A DNA stretch of 64,000 nucleotides from Quercus robur (lineage: Eukaryota; Streptophyta; Magnoliopsida; Fagales; Fagaceae), in assembly GCF_932294415.1 (NCBI RefSeq), contig NC_065541.1, forward strand, positions 50,012,290 through 50,076,289. The letters run 5' to 3'. Position 1 is the stretch's first letter. Each line of letters opens with the position of its first letter. The translations under genes and the position numbers were made by a program. This document shows, one piece after another, positions 34,351 to 45,774 of this stretch. Under the pieces are notes generated by a model. The model had not been told where the DNA came from and did not search any database. It was given only the letters and a program-made list of their open reading frames with translations.

Positions 34351-36656
34351 CAAGAGAACTGATTCTTTGCGTGGACAAGACAACTTAAGAAGAATGCCAA
34401 GGGAATTCAAGCTAAAGTAGGAAATGAGGGACAACTCATTGGAGATGTTATGGAGATGTTGAAAAACATTTCACTATGCCTAGCTAGCTTTACCCTAAGG
34501 TTTGAAAGTTATGTCGGTCGTATCCTTCCTTCTAAGGATCTCGCCTAAAATACTCGTACTGTGTGGGTGAAGTAGGGTACTCATGCATGATCACTCACTA
34601 TGCCCATGCATTAATAGTACCAACGTATTAGGGTTATAGTTTTATGCATCATGACATATGCAATCTTCTTGTGTCATTACTTCTGTTTTTAGCATGTTTC
34701 TTCTATAGGTCTTTATTTGTTTACCGTGTTGTTCTCTTGTTTTTACTTTATTGCTTTGTTTTTTTGTGTGTTGAAATATTCAAAACCCATAACAATGAAA
34801 AATCTCAAAAGTTTGATCGCTTGTGTTGTGTAATTACATGTTGAGTTTGGCCTAGTACCTCCGTACTAATGGTGTAGTGCATTTACGAGTTTAGTTTGTT
34901 ATATATGCACATTTTTTTAAGTGTGAGTGACATCTAGAATCTACATTTGATTATTGTAAATAGATCTTCAAGCTTGTCATGAATGATTAGTCAATAGTCT
35001 TGTTTAATCTATACATGCGTAGACTTGTGCCTATATATCTTCTCACAATTTTTTTTCTTTTTCAAAGAGGTCTACAAATGTACATCTCTAAAAGGAGAAT
35101 AGGGCTGAAAAATCATTGCTTTGAAAACTAGTTTGACTAGGAAAAGGTGGAGCAAATATGTATTAAAATGTATGGTGCCAAAGCCAAAGGCTTATTCTTC
35201 AAAGAAATATCAAAAGTTCATGGCATTGGTTCTCAAACATTTGAGTTGTATTGATCAAAAGCATGAAAAGTGAAAGCCACATTAAAAGCTTTCAATCATA
35301 TGTAAACACACTAGTGAGGGGTCATATATGTTCATTTCTACAAGTGAGATAGGTCACCTTACTTCGTGCTAATTATGTATGACTTGATTGAATTGATTAT
35401 TGAAGGTTCATACTAGACTACGGACTAGTTCATACTTGATCCACACACACAACACACATGTTTAATGTTCAATGAATGCTTATTTCATTTGTGTGATTGT
35501 ACGTGTTCAAATGTGATATGTTTATACTCAATCACTTGATGATCAAACCCAAAAAGTTTTTTGAGTATTTTATATGTTTTTGAAAGTGTTTTTGTGTAGC
35601 ATGTTTGTGTTATGAGTTTTTCCAAAAAGCCAAAATTGTTTTGTTGAAAAACTCTTTTAGAGGCATTTTTTGCGAGTAAGTCACAAGTAAGAACTTATTC
35701 GCGAAAATTAGGAAGTTATTTTTAGTTCTTCCTAACTTTTACACAGAGAGTTTCGCAACTCTCTTGCGGCTCTTTCACGAGAAGTGGCTTCCCACGGATC
35801 AAACCCTGTGCTTTTGAGGCCATTTTGCGAGTAACTTCATGAGTACCTTACCCGTGAAATGAACAGATTTTCAGTTTTTAAAGGGCAAATAGTGACAGTT
35901 TTTCAAAACATCTCTTTTGCCTCCTCTGTGCCTATCTCAACCCAAAACACATTTTCACTCAAAAACTCAACCAAATCTCAAGGGCTTTCATTTCTAAGAT
36001 TGGTCTAAGGTATGTTTTAACATTACTTCTCTTTTATTTCCTTAGATTAAGCCTCAGATTCTAAGATTTCTCGGGTTGGGTTATTTTGAAAGGGTTTGGG
36101 AAAAACTTAATTTCATGTCAATTTTTTTTTTTAATTTTTCTTGATTGGGATGTGTTACATTGTGTTGACCCCAAGTGGCATTTTAACTTATATTTAGGCA
36201 AGATTTCCATATGTTCATACTTTGTTTCACATGTTAGAGGTTTGTATGCACTCTAAGTGTTTGATAAAATGCCCAAATGACATTTTTCTCATTGTTTTGG
36301 ACTCCCATGAGTACCAATTTTTAGGGACGACTATGTTTTTACATACTTAACATGTTTTGAACATTGATTGTGTGGTTTACACACTTTGCCCCATAAGTAC
36401 TTTGTCATGCATTGCTCCACAAGCACACTTGATGCACACACTCTATCACTTAACATGTATTTACTTTTCGCTTATGCTATGTAAATCTTGTTCAACTGTT
36501 AGCTCTTAAAACATGTTTTTGTGACTTTTTTTGCTTGTCTTTATGCTTTTTAGGACTATTTTGTTTGTTTTTGTGGTCTAACTTGTGTCTCATCAAGTTT
36601 GTTTCCATGTTTTTTTTGTTTGTTGTTGTTTCTTTGTGTTGGTGTTTGTTTTACAG
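34351..36656 (+). other. Element C internal non-coding spacer
   Basis: About 2.3 kb without pol motifs, in the same place as the spacer of element F. It ends in a long T/G-rich pyrimidine stretch and ttttacag directly before the second ORF's ATG, which looks like a splice acceptor. Confidence 0.6.
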
Positions 36657-37670
36657 ATGTCTCCTATTAAGAAAAATGCCACAAAGAAGTCTTCAAAGCG
36701 TCCTCACACCTCCTTGGACTCATTTAGAAATGATGACGCTAACATGGCCTTCCTTGATCACTACAAACGGGCCCTAATCATCCTAGAGAGGTCTGTGGAC
36801 TTAGAGTCCCTAGAGGGCACTTTCATTCCGGATGTGTTCAAAGAAAGGACATGGAAAAAGTCGCTAAATTCGATGGGCGATGTGTTTGAGGACATCATTC
36901 GAGAATTCTTCGCCAATGCCATTGTGGAAGGTGATCACATTAATTGTTGGTTAATAGGGAGAGAGTTCCTTGTCTCAAGAGAGTCAATTCAGGAAGTTTT
37001 GGAGATTCGACTGACGACTCCAGACACATCTTTTCAGTTTGATGAGAGAAAGGAGAAACTAGAGCCTCTCGTTGAAGTTCTTGGAGGACAACTTTGTTAG
37101 GACCAAGGACGGTGTTCCTATATGATCTCTTCACTCACAAGGAGATCAACATCTACGGTCACATCTATCACCTCTTTGTCAAGAGCATCAAGAAGAGGAA
37201 TGCAAGGCTATTTCTATTGTTTCCAAGCCTTGTCATGTCTCTTAAAATAAGGGCAAAGGTGATGATTCCAAGTGGGCTTCTAGTCATGTAAAGGGAAGAC
37301 CCTATTAGTTAGCAGACCATCATCCGAAGCAAAGCTCACATCCCCGGACCAAGCATTGGTGTTTCTCAAATTCCAAGAGATGATGTTGCAGAAGGAGGAA
37401 ACACTGATGAGGAAATTAAGCATTTCACTTCAATCCAGAAGGATACTGCACGACCTTCTTCTCAAGCACAAGCAAGAGCACTCGATCGCTTTGATCATCT
37501 ACTTGGAAAAGTTGAAGAGTTGCATTTGATGCTATCTTGACACATCAACTACTCCATGAATCAATTCACATGCCTTCAAGGCCAGATTACTACCCTTTTG
37601 TCCCAAATTGATGACATGATGTAGAAATCGGAGTCAAACTCGGACTCGGACTCAGAGTCTAATGCATTTT
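36657..37670 (+). pseudogene. Element C second ORF, plant transposon-protein-like
   Basis: Starts MSPIKKNATKKSSKRPHTS, a basic head, then FIPDVFKERTW...IIREFFANAIVEGDHINCWLIGREFLVSRESIQEVL. This matches the order of element F's second ORF (EFFSNL..., then RSWIRGVEFTITP). The later part reads as hydrophilic, coiled-coil-like sequence up to about 37670, rich in Ser/Asp at the end. Function unknown. Fossil, interrupted. Confidence 0.6.
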
Positions 37671-38372
37671 AGGACCTTTGGCCATTTCGGTCAAAAAGGG
37701 GGAGAAGTTTAGGCTTGAGGGAGAGTACAGCCTGAGGGGGAGTACAGTCTGAGGGGGAGTAGTATAACATTGGTTTATTTTGGTGGTTTCTAGTTTATTT
37801 TATGCTTTTATAACTATTGGATGTTTACAGTGCTTTCGTTTAAAGCTTTCAAGTACTTTAGTTTAAAACTTAGTTTTCTTTAGTATTGCTTTGTATCTTG
37901 GTTTTTATAGCCATGTCTTGATGCCTATTGTTTTCTATTGCTTATTGCTTTAGTTTCTTTAATGCATCATGTGTTTGTTGGACATGCAATTGATTTTAGC
38001 ATTGCTCTTAATTGCATTGCGTGTTCAGACGATCATTTACTTGGTAAATGTTCATTGTAGTCATTTTCTAATGACTGTTTATGTTTGATCAAGTTATGCT
38101 TATTATTATATATCCCTTTGATATCTTGATCACATTTTACTTGTTCCTTATACATGCCTTGTGTTCTACTTGGCTTTGATGAAGTTATGTTGTTATACGC
38201 AAGTGTTTCAGGATACATGTATATTTTGGTGCAAGTGCTTCACAACCTTTAGATTTAGGTGTGAGTGAGTTTTGCCTCTAAACTCACGTTTAAGTCTAGA
38301 GTCTGTTTAGGGGTTTTGTCATGGAATAGCCAAAGAGGGAGATTGTAAATTTGTGATTTCCAACTATATTGT

Positions 38373-39061
38373 TGATGGAGATCAAGGCACCGCTTCGAAG
38401 GATCTTGTTCAAGTACCAATTGGGCCGGTTACAAGAGCATGAGCAAAGAAGTTCAAGGATGTACTCAACGGACTCATCCAAGAGTTATGGGCTCAAGCAA
38501 ATTCGTGGAGGCCCATTGAGCATGATCCACGTGGGCAACAAAAAAATCGTCACCTTGATTCAAGTTCTAGAAGGATTCGGTCAAGGCTAAGAATTGGCAT
38601 GAAATATTTTGGGTCTATGTAAAAAACGTTATTCTAGGTTTAGGTGATTTATTTCCTTGTTTTTAGGTGCATTTAATGCTTTTTAGGTTAAACTTTATTC
38701 CTAATATGGTTAGGTATCAATTAGGAGTTATTTTAGAATATATTTTCTTATCTGTCAAGTTTTAAGGAGCCCTTAAATAGTCATCTAAGTCTGTAAACGT
38801 TTTTCCAGATATTATTGATAAAATTTATGAGATTTATTCTCTTTGGTTCTTTGAAGAACTACTCGAACTTATCGGGAATTCCCGTGGCGTTCATCTCGAC
38901 TAATCAAATGGAGTTTCCACCACCGTTTGTGGCGTCTTCCTAATACCGAGGTTCTTGTTTGTCATAAACAACGGGTCAATGTCTCCCATTTGAATCTGTC
39001 CATAGAATGATCTTGGGTTCCCTTTCGTTGTTGGGTCTCGTTATTCTTGACGGGGTTCACA
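38373..39061 (+). repeat. Element D, left LTR (direct orientation)
   Basis: 689 bp, TG...CA, with the primer-binding site three bases downstream. A transcript-end-like region with 'ctctttggttctttgaagaa' lies at about 38839-38858. Confidence 0.88.
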
Positions 39062-39256
39062 TCATTTGGTATCAGAGCAAGGTTTCTAGTTTAGGTTTGC
39101 CTATCCTTTAACATATTTATCTCTTCTTAGCCGAATTTCCTTTACCCTATCTGTTCAATTTTTGTTTGTCTTGCTGATGCCTAAACTATTGGTCTGGTCT
39201 CACATCTCTTAGTTATTTCGAAATCTTATTTCATTATTTTCAAAAGCTAGTTACTG

Positions 39257-39296
<40 letters not shown>

Positions 39297-39647
39297 ACTT
39301 GAAGAAGAAGATAGAAAGGAGTACGAACAAAAAAAAAAAAAAAAAATTCACTATTCTGTGCTTCCAAAATTCCAAAACTGCCATATTCCTTCTAATTCTA
39401 ATCTGAAAATTTCCATATTCCTTACGTTCAAATCTGAGATTCCTTGATTAGTTCTTGGTGAATTGTTGCTGGAAATTTTGAGTTGTTTGTTTAGTTTCAA
39501 AAGAACTGAAAGAGAATTATCGAGTGGAAAAAGGCAAGAGTGGTGAGAACATTAGAGGGAAAAAGCCATATTATTTTGAGTGAAACACGAGTGGAGAGTG
39601 ATCCACATTCTTGAGTGTAAACACGTAAGGGAGTGATTCGTGAGGTT

Positions 39648-39680
<33 letters not shown>

Positions 39681-39706
39681 CTTCTAACCTTTGTTTTGCA
39701 GCAATC

Positions 39707-40400
39707 ATGTCTCACGATAGTGGTAAGAGCATTGCCAAAGATGATACAAAATTGGCTGATCCGAAAGTGTTTTTGGAGGCCATGATGAGTGAGATGAGGC
39801 ATGTGATGAAGATAGAGATGGATGGCACAGGTTCACAAACGGATAGATCAAATGGAGAATAGACGTGAGGAGCAACCACAAAACGGTCATAATTTGCGTA
39901 GAAGGGAAAGAGTTCCATCGAGGGAGGAGGATGAAGAGCGTTATGGGTCTGGTTTTGATGAAGAAGAAGATCAAGATTCCATTGTTAGCAATAGGAGACT
40001 TGGAGGAAGATTTAGAGAAGCTAGGAATCGCGAAGATAACAACTTGGGTGGTATTAAGATGAAGATTTTGTCCTTTCAAGGTAGGTCTGATCCTGAGGCA
40101 TATCTTGAGTGGGAGAAGAAGATGGAGTTCGTGTTTGATTGCCACAATTACTTCGAGACAAAGAAGGTAAAATTAGCCGTGATTGAATTTCTTGAATACG
40201 CTATTACTTGGTGGGATCAGCTTGTGATAAATAGGAGGCGGAATAGAGAACGCCCAATAGACACATGGGAGGAGATGAAAGTAGTGATGAGAAAGTGATT
40301 CGTTCTAAGTTACTACTACCGAGAGTTGTACAAAAAGCTACAAGGTCTTAGACAAGGGAGTCGAAGCGTAGAGGATTACTACAAGGAGATGGAGATTGCT
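39707..40400 (+). pseudogene. Element D gag (gypsy type)
   Basis: Follows a pyrimidine tract and acceptor-like ttttgcag just before the ATG at 39707. It contains the retrotransposon gag core IKMKILSFQGRSDPEAYLEW (40050-40109), then TWWDQL and LYKKLQGLRQGSRSVEDYYK (40325-40384), typical of Ty3/gypsy Gag. It runs directly into the inverted LTR. No protease or pol. Fossil. Confidence 0.8.
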
Positions 40401-41046
40401 AACCCAAGATCGTTCTATGGACAGATTCAAATGGGAGACCTCGACCCGTTGTTTATGACAAACAAGAACCTCGGTATAAGGAAGACACCACAAATGGTGG
40501 TGGAAACTCTGTTTGATAAGTCGAGATGAATGCCACGGGAATTCCCGATAAGTTCGAGTAGTTCTTCAAAGAACCAAAGAGAATAAACCTCACAAGTTTT
40601 ATCAATAATATCTGAAAAAACGTTTACAGACTTAGATGATTATTTAAGGGCTCCTTAAAACTTAACAGATAAGAAAATATATTCTAAAATAACTCCTAAT
40701 TGATACCTAATCATATTAGGAATAAAGTTTAACCTAAAAAGCATTAAATGCACCTAAAAACAAGGAAATAAATCACCTAAACCTAGAATAACGTTTTTTA
40801 CATAGACCCAAAATATTTCATGCCAATTCTTAGCCTTGACCGGATCCTTCTAGAACTTGAATCAAGGTGACGATTTTTTGTTGCCCACGTGGATCATGCT
40901 CAATGGGCCTCCACGAATTTGCTTGAGCCCATAACTCTTGGATGAGTCCGTTGAGTACATCCTTGAACTTCTTTGCTCGTGCTCTTGTAACCGGCCCAAT
41001 TGGTACTTGAACAAGATCCTTCGAAGCAGTGCCTTGATCTCCATCA
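40401..41046 (-). repeat. Element D, right LTR (inverted)
   Basis: The reverse complement of about 38373-39018, roughly 95 % alike by eye. It does not contain the last part of the left LTR; gag sequence abuts it at 40400/40401. Confidence 0.9.
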
Positions 41047-41726
41047 ATTGTGTTGGCTTTAATTCTGTGCCAAATTTTATCATAATTTCTTCAATCATTT
41101 TCCCTATATGTATGTGGGTTTAATTGTAAGGGATAAGTGTGAGAGATCGGTGAAGAATCAAGCTTCAAAAGTTGAACAAGTGGATTTCGCGACTGACTCG
41201 CGAGAAGCAACTTGCGAAAAAACCACATGTAGAGCACATGACTAGAAGATGAAGAGTTGTGCCAGGCTATCAATTTTGCGACTGTCTCACGGGAAGGGCC
41301 AACCCTCGAAGGACTTGAGAAAGTCTTTGTTTGGCAAAAAGTTGTGTTTTGCTTTACCAAGTTTTTACCCACACTATATATACCCTATTTACCCACAAAG
41401 TGTAAGGAGTGCTTTTCAAAGAGAAAACCCCATAAAAAACACGTGAGAGTTAGAGATTGTTATACCCATAATCATCTACACACTTTTTTGTGGTTTTCCT
41501 TAACTCTTACCTCTCCATCTCTAGATTTTTGAAAGGTTACTAGCCCAAACACTTACCACACCCATTCTGAGTGTAAAGTAAGATCTTGGTGCTGCTGGGA
41601 AGCATTTGAATGAGCCATTTTTTGGCGGATGCAATGGGGTTGAATTGCGGGATCTGGAAAGTTAGAGAAGACAAGACTCCGAGAAGTCTGTTAGTAGTAG
41701 GAGCTTGGAGGGCTAAAGTACATGGG

Positions 41727-42582
41727 GTAGATTGGCTTCTACACCATTCTTCCTACATCCTTCTCGTGTTTCGTGCCAAGTTTGCCTTCTTTCCTTTTCG
41801 ATGTTTTAACTTCATGTGCCTCATATAGCTGGTGCTCGTCCCCTGAGGTTTGAGGTGTATCCTCGGAAATAACCTTGGCTACCCGTTTAAATCAAACTCA
41901 GGATCCTCGTCCTAACAGTTTTTTTTTTACCCTTCATGTGTATCCTCCATATTAAATACAAGACAACTACTCTCCTGGCCGCATTAATGAGAGAATGACC
42001 ATGAACAGTGGTGGCACAGCTAAAATTGCAGGGTAAAAGCTTACTAGTATGTTTCGGATGAGACAGAAGTCCTAGGAATGCGATCTTTGCCCTCCAAGTG
42101 TAAGATTAAGATGATTTGTGTTTAGATATAAAAGGAAAAGGAAGATCCATATGGGAAAAGGACAAAAAAAAAAAAAAAGAGAGGAAAAGAGAGAACTTTG
42201 TAACCAAGAATTGAAACATTTGTATAAGTGAGAAAGACATACATATATAAAAAAAAATAGACCTTCCTCGGGCTTGACCGAGGAGTGTTTTTCCTTTTTA
42301 ACTTGTTGCCTTAGTTATTTCATTTGCTCCCTATCTCATTTTGATTAACCTTTGACGACATACATATATAAAAATAGACCTTTCTCGGGATTAACCGAGG
42401 AATATTTTTCCTTTTAAACTTGTTGCCTTAGTTATTTCATTTGCTCCCTACCTCATTTTGATTAACCTTTGACTTATTGAGTGTTCAATATCTAACACAC
42501 TTTCTAACAAATCTATTGTGGTGGGCTTATTGGGCCATCGTCTGAGTCATTTTTGGGCTGTGGATCAAATTGCGCCCTTACA
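41727..42582 (+). repeat. Element B, 5' LTR with inverted first segment
   Basis: From about 41945 to 42582 it is collinear with 47935-48445. The part at 41727-41918 is instead the reverse complement of 47739-47925, joined through a T-run and a short unmatched stretch. It also has a tandem duplication of about 120 bp (42234-42355 and 42357-42474; shared 'cttgttgccttagttatttc') that is single in the 3' LTR. Confidence 0.8.
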
Positions 42583-42628
42583 ATTGGTGCTCTGTAGGAA
42601 TATTGAATAGACTTGAATTAGTTCAACC

Positions 42629-43800
42629 ATGGTGAGTTTAGGGCCAAATCGAGAGAAATCTGTGGGATCGCAATGTCAAGATTATTTTCTTAATCTTGAG
42701 CAAGGGAGAGATCGTGAAGTTAGTGTGCACACAACTCATTTCGATAAGAGTCATTCTAGAAGTGGGAGCCATGTGTCTTATAGGGAGGATACCAGAAACT
42801 TGCAACTGGAGATAGACCATTTACGTAGGAAGTTACGTCGAAAGCAAAGGATAAGGTCTCCATCAAGCTTAGGGTCTCCATTTGATGATGATGGCAGTTA
42901 TAGACCTAGATCCAGGACCCCTCCCAGCGAGTTTTTCTACTATAATAAGGAGTGTCATCATAGGCAAAGGAATAGAAGCCCGACCTATAGGGGCTTGGGA
43001 AATGATGCTATGAGCAAGGCTTTACGTCAAATCTCAAAAATCACTGTTTGCACAGGGGATTGAGAGGGCAAAGGTTTCTTGACGGTTTGCGCAGCCAATG
43101 TTTACCATGTATAATGGTAGGACGGACTCGGTGGAGCATGTCAATCATTTTAACTAGAGAATGGTTGTTCATTCGACGAATGAGGCCCTAATATGCAAAG
43201 TATTCACATCTAGTTTGGGGCCTGTGGCAATGAGATGGTTTGATGGATTGGAGGTAGGCTCCATCAACTCCTTTCGAGAGCTTACTAGGGCCTTTGGAGC
43301 TCGATTTGTTACATGCAGCAGAGTTTCTCGTCCTATGGATTCCTTACTGTTAATGACAATGGAAGAGGGGGAGACTTTAAAGACTTACTCTAATAGATAT
43401 TGGGAAATGTTTAATGAAATAGATGGAGACTTTGAGGATGTGGCTATAAGAACCTTTAAGGTCGGCCTTCCTGCTGAGCACGAATTAAGGAAGTCTTTGA
43501 CGAAGAAACCGGCACAAAATATGTGTCAGCTCATGGATCAGATTGATGAACACAAACGGGTCGAGGACAATCAGCAGCAGGGCAAGGGAAAGGCCAAAGT
43601 AATTCCCCTTGACCGAAGAGACTTTAGGTTTGAGAGGTACAATAATAACCGACCTCGAAGAGACTTTTCTGGACATGCTGGCCTTCCTGCTGCTCAGGTG
43701 GTTAGCACCATATTCAAAGAGCCTGTGCACCAAATTCTTGAGAAGATAAAGGTCGAGTCATACTTCAAGTGGCCAAACAAAATAGGGGGGGTGACCCTAT
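42629..43800 (+). pseudogene. Element B gag
   Basis: An N-terminal Arg/Ser-rich part (DTRNLQLEIDHLRRKLRRKQ, coiled-coil-like, from 42788) is followed by the gypsy gag core: SLGPVAMRWFDGLEVGSINS at 43213-43272, then a short LPAEHELRKSL motif at 43471-43503. Typical TAT-type Gag. Fossil. Confidence 0.75.
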
Positions 43801-44131
43801 GAGGCGAAATCAAGGTCTTTATTGTTAATATCACCAAGACCACAGACACACTACAGAAGATTTCCGGACTTTGTGCGACTATCTTGGGCAGCTGGTTAAG
43901 GTTGAGAAATTGGGACAATTTTTGCACCAACCTCTAGGACAGGGGAATCATATTGAGACAGTATACAGAAGGGAATCTTCCTTAAGACCACCACTGGGAA
44001 CCACCAGTGTTATTCTAGCAGTCCTAGGCCAGATCGAAGCGTGTTCTCATGGAGTAATGTCCATAGCTTGACCAGGTGTCAAGGACACGGTCCCTAAGTT
44101 TAAGCATAGGAAGAATGAAGCCCGACCAATC

Positions 44132-44572
44132 TTGAGTTTTTCCGTTGATGATAAGGTGGGAACGGTTCAGCCACATGATGATACCTTAGTGGTTACTCTT
44201 CATATAGAAGGGTATGATGTAAGGAGGGTCTTGGTGGATCAGGGTAGTAGTGCAGAGATTATGTATCCTGATATGTACAAGAGACTTAATTTGAAACCTG
44301 AGAATTTAGTTAGCTATGACTCCCCTTTAGTTGGGTTTGATAGGAAGACTGTTATACCAAAAGGATTAATCAAGCTGCCTGTTCAAGCGAGGTCAGAGGT
44401 GGTGGATGCGAACTTCATTGTGGTGGATGCTTACTTACCATATATTGCCATCTTAGCAAGGCCATGGCTTCATACTATGGGAGCTGTTTCCTCATCTTTG
44501 CACTTAAAAGTGAAGTATCCCTTTGGGGACCATGTTGAAGAGCTAGTCGGAAGCCAAGCCATGGCAAGGTAG
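44132..44572 (+). pseudogene. Element B aspartic protease region
   Basis: Retropepsin-like: VTLHIEGYDVRRVLVDQGSS with the active-site-like VDQGSSA at about 44235-44255 (family consensus usually D-S/T/G-G), then DAYLPYIAILARPWLHTMGA. This is the layout seen in plant gypsy proteases. Fossil. Confidence 0.7.
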
Positions 44573-44749
44573 TGCTTGGTTGCTGCTATTAGACACCATT
44601 CCGAGGATAAATCCTTGGGAATCATTGAAGAGGCTTCATAGTAGTTAATGGAAGTGGAAGTGTCCTCGGAGGATACCACGAACGAAGGAGTGAAATGCGA
44701 GGAGTTGGAGAAGGTCACAATAGACATTGATCATGAAAAGTACTTCCGA

Positions 44750-45770
44750 ATTGGAGTCCAATTGCCACCTCGGGAGAAAGAGGAATTGTTAGCTTTCCCT
44801 TGAAAAAATGTTGATGTGTTTGCTTGGAGTGCTTATGAAGCTCTTGGGGTGGACATGAATTTCATTTGTCATTATCTGAATGTCAATCCATCTGTCACCC
44901 CTAAGAAATAACTACCTTGACGCTCTTCTAAGGATCATTTCGAGGCTGTTAAAGAAGAGGTGGTAAAGGTTAAGCAGGCAGGAGCAATAAAAGAAGTTTT
45001 TTACCCAGAGTGGTTGGCTAACACGGTGGTGGTGAGGAAGAAGAATGGGAAGTGAGGAAGAAGAATGGGAAGTGGCGAGTATGTGTAGATTTCACAGACT
45101 TAAACAAGGATTGCCCCAAGGATCCCTTCCCAATATCTTGAATAGACCAGTTAGTGGACGCGACAGTTGGTCATCCTTGGATGAGTTTTTTGGATGCTTT
45201 TTAGGGGTACCATCAGATACCATTAGCTCTAACCGACTAGGAAAAGACTTCTTTTGTAACGCTCATGGGGAATTATCATTATAAGGTAATGCCTTTTGGA
45301 TTGAAGAATGCAGGGTCTACTTACCAAAGAATGATGATTAGAATATTTGAATCCCAACTTGGCAAGAATATTGAGGTTTATATTAATGATATGGTGGTGA
45401 AGAGTAAGGTAGTGACCGAGCATATGAGTGACCTCGGAAATGTCTTTGAAGTCATGAGAAAACATAAATTGCACCTTAATGCTTCTAAATGTTCCTTTGG
45501 TGTTGGCTCGGGTAAATTTTTGGGCTATATGATTACCCATCATGGGATTGAAGTTAATCTTGATCAGATTAAAGCAATCAATGACTTATAGCCTTCTTAG
45601 AATCCTAAAGAAGTGCAAAAGTTGACTGGAATGACCGCAGCCTTGAACAAATTTATTTCTTAATTCGCAGATAGATGTAGGCAATTTTTCCAACTTTTGC
45701 ACAAGTGGAAACGGTTTGAGTGGAATGAAGAATGTGCCATTCCTTTTCAGTAATTGAAGGAATGCCTTTC
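44750..45770 (+). pseudogene. Element B reverse transcriptase region
   Basis: Motifs in order include KVKQAGAIKEVFYPEWLA near 44968-45021, VCVDFTDLNKDCPKD near 45081-45125, YHYKVMPFGLKNAGSTYQRM at 45274-45333, the VYINDMVVKSK block near 45376-45408 and KCSFGVGSGKFLGYM near 45488-45532. Parallel to element A pol at 22414-23060. No RNase H or integrase is seen downstream; the antisense ORF begins instead. Fossil. Confidence 0.8.
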
Positions 45771-45774
45771 TCGG

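Larger units (their letters stand above)
38373..41046. mobile_element. Element D: gypsy element with inverted LTRs (fossil)
   Basis: An LTR (38373-39061, TGATGGAGATC...GGTTCACA), a tRNA-Met-type primer-binding site (TTTGGTATCAGAGC, 39065-39078), a leader with long A- and T-runs, a gypsy gag region (39707-40400), and then the same LTR in reverse orientation (40401-41046). Both outer ends are therefore the LTR start: TGATGGAGATC at the left and GATCTCCATCA at the right. A perfect 5-bp duplication attgt flanks the whole (38368-38372 and 41047-41051). It lies inside the 3' LTR of element C. Such a head-to-head structure with a target duplication is unusual; see findings. Confidence 0.9.
32350..41725 (+). 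mobile_element. Element C: copia-like (Sirevirus-like) pol-less retrotransposon (fossil)
   Basis: The 5' side shows an LTR end-like segment (up to about 32585) followed by a tRNA-Met-type primer-binding site TTGGTATCAGAGC (32587-32599). Then come gag (32650-34350), a 2.3-kb non-coding spacer, a second ORF (36657-37670), a purine tract (aaagagggagattg) at 38332-38345, and a 3' LTR that starts TGTAAATTTG at 38344 and is split by element D. The LTR's later part (41052-41725) carries the 'ggtgctgctgggaagcattt' string typical of Sirevirus-like LTRs. It ends at element B. No pol is recognised. The two LTR remnants do not overlap enough to estimate age. Fossil with several breaks. Confidence 0.7.
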
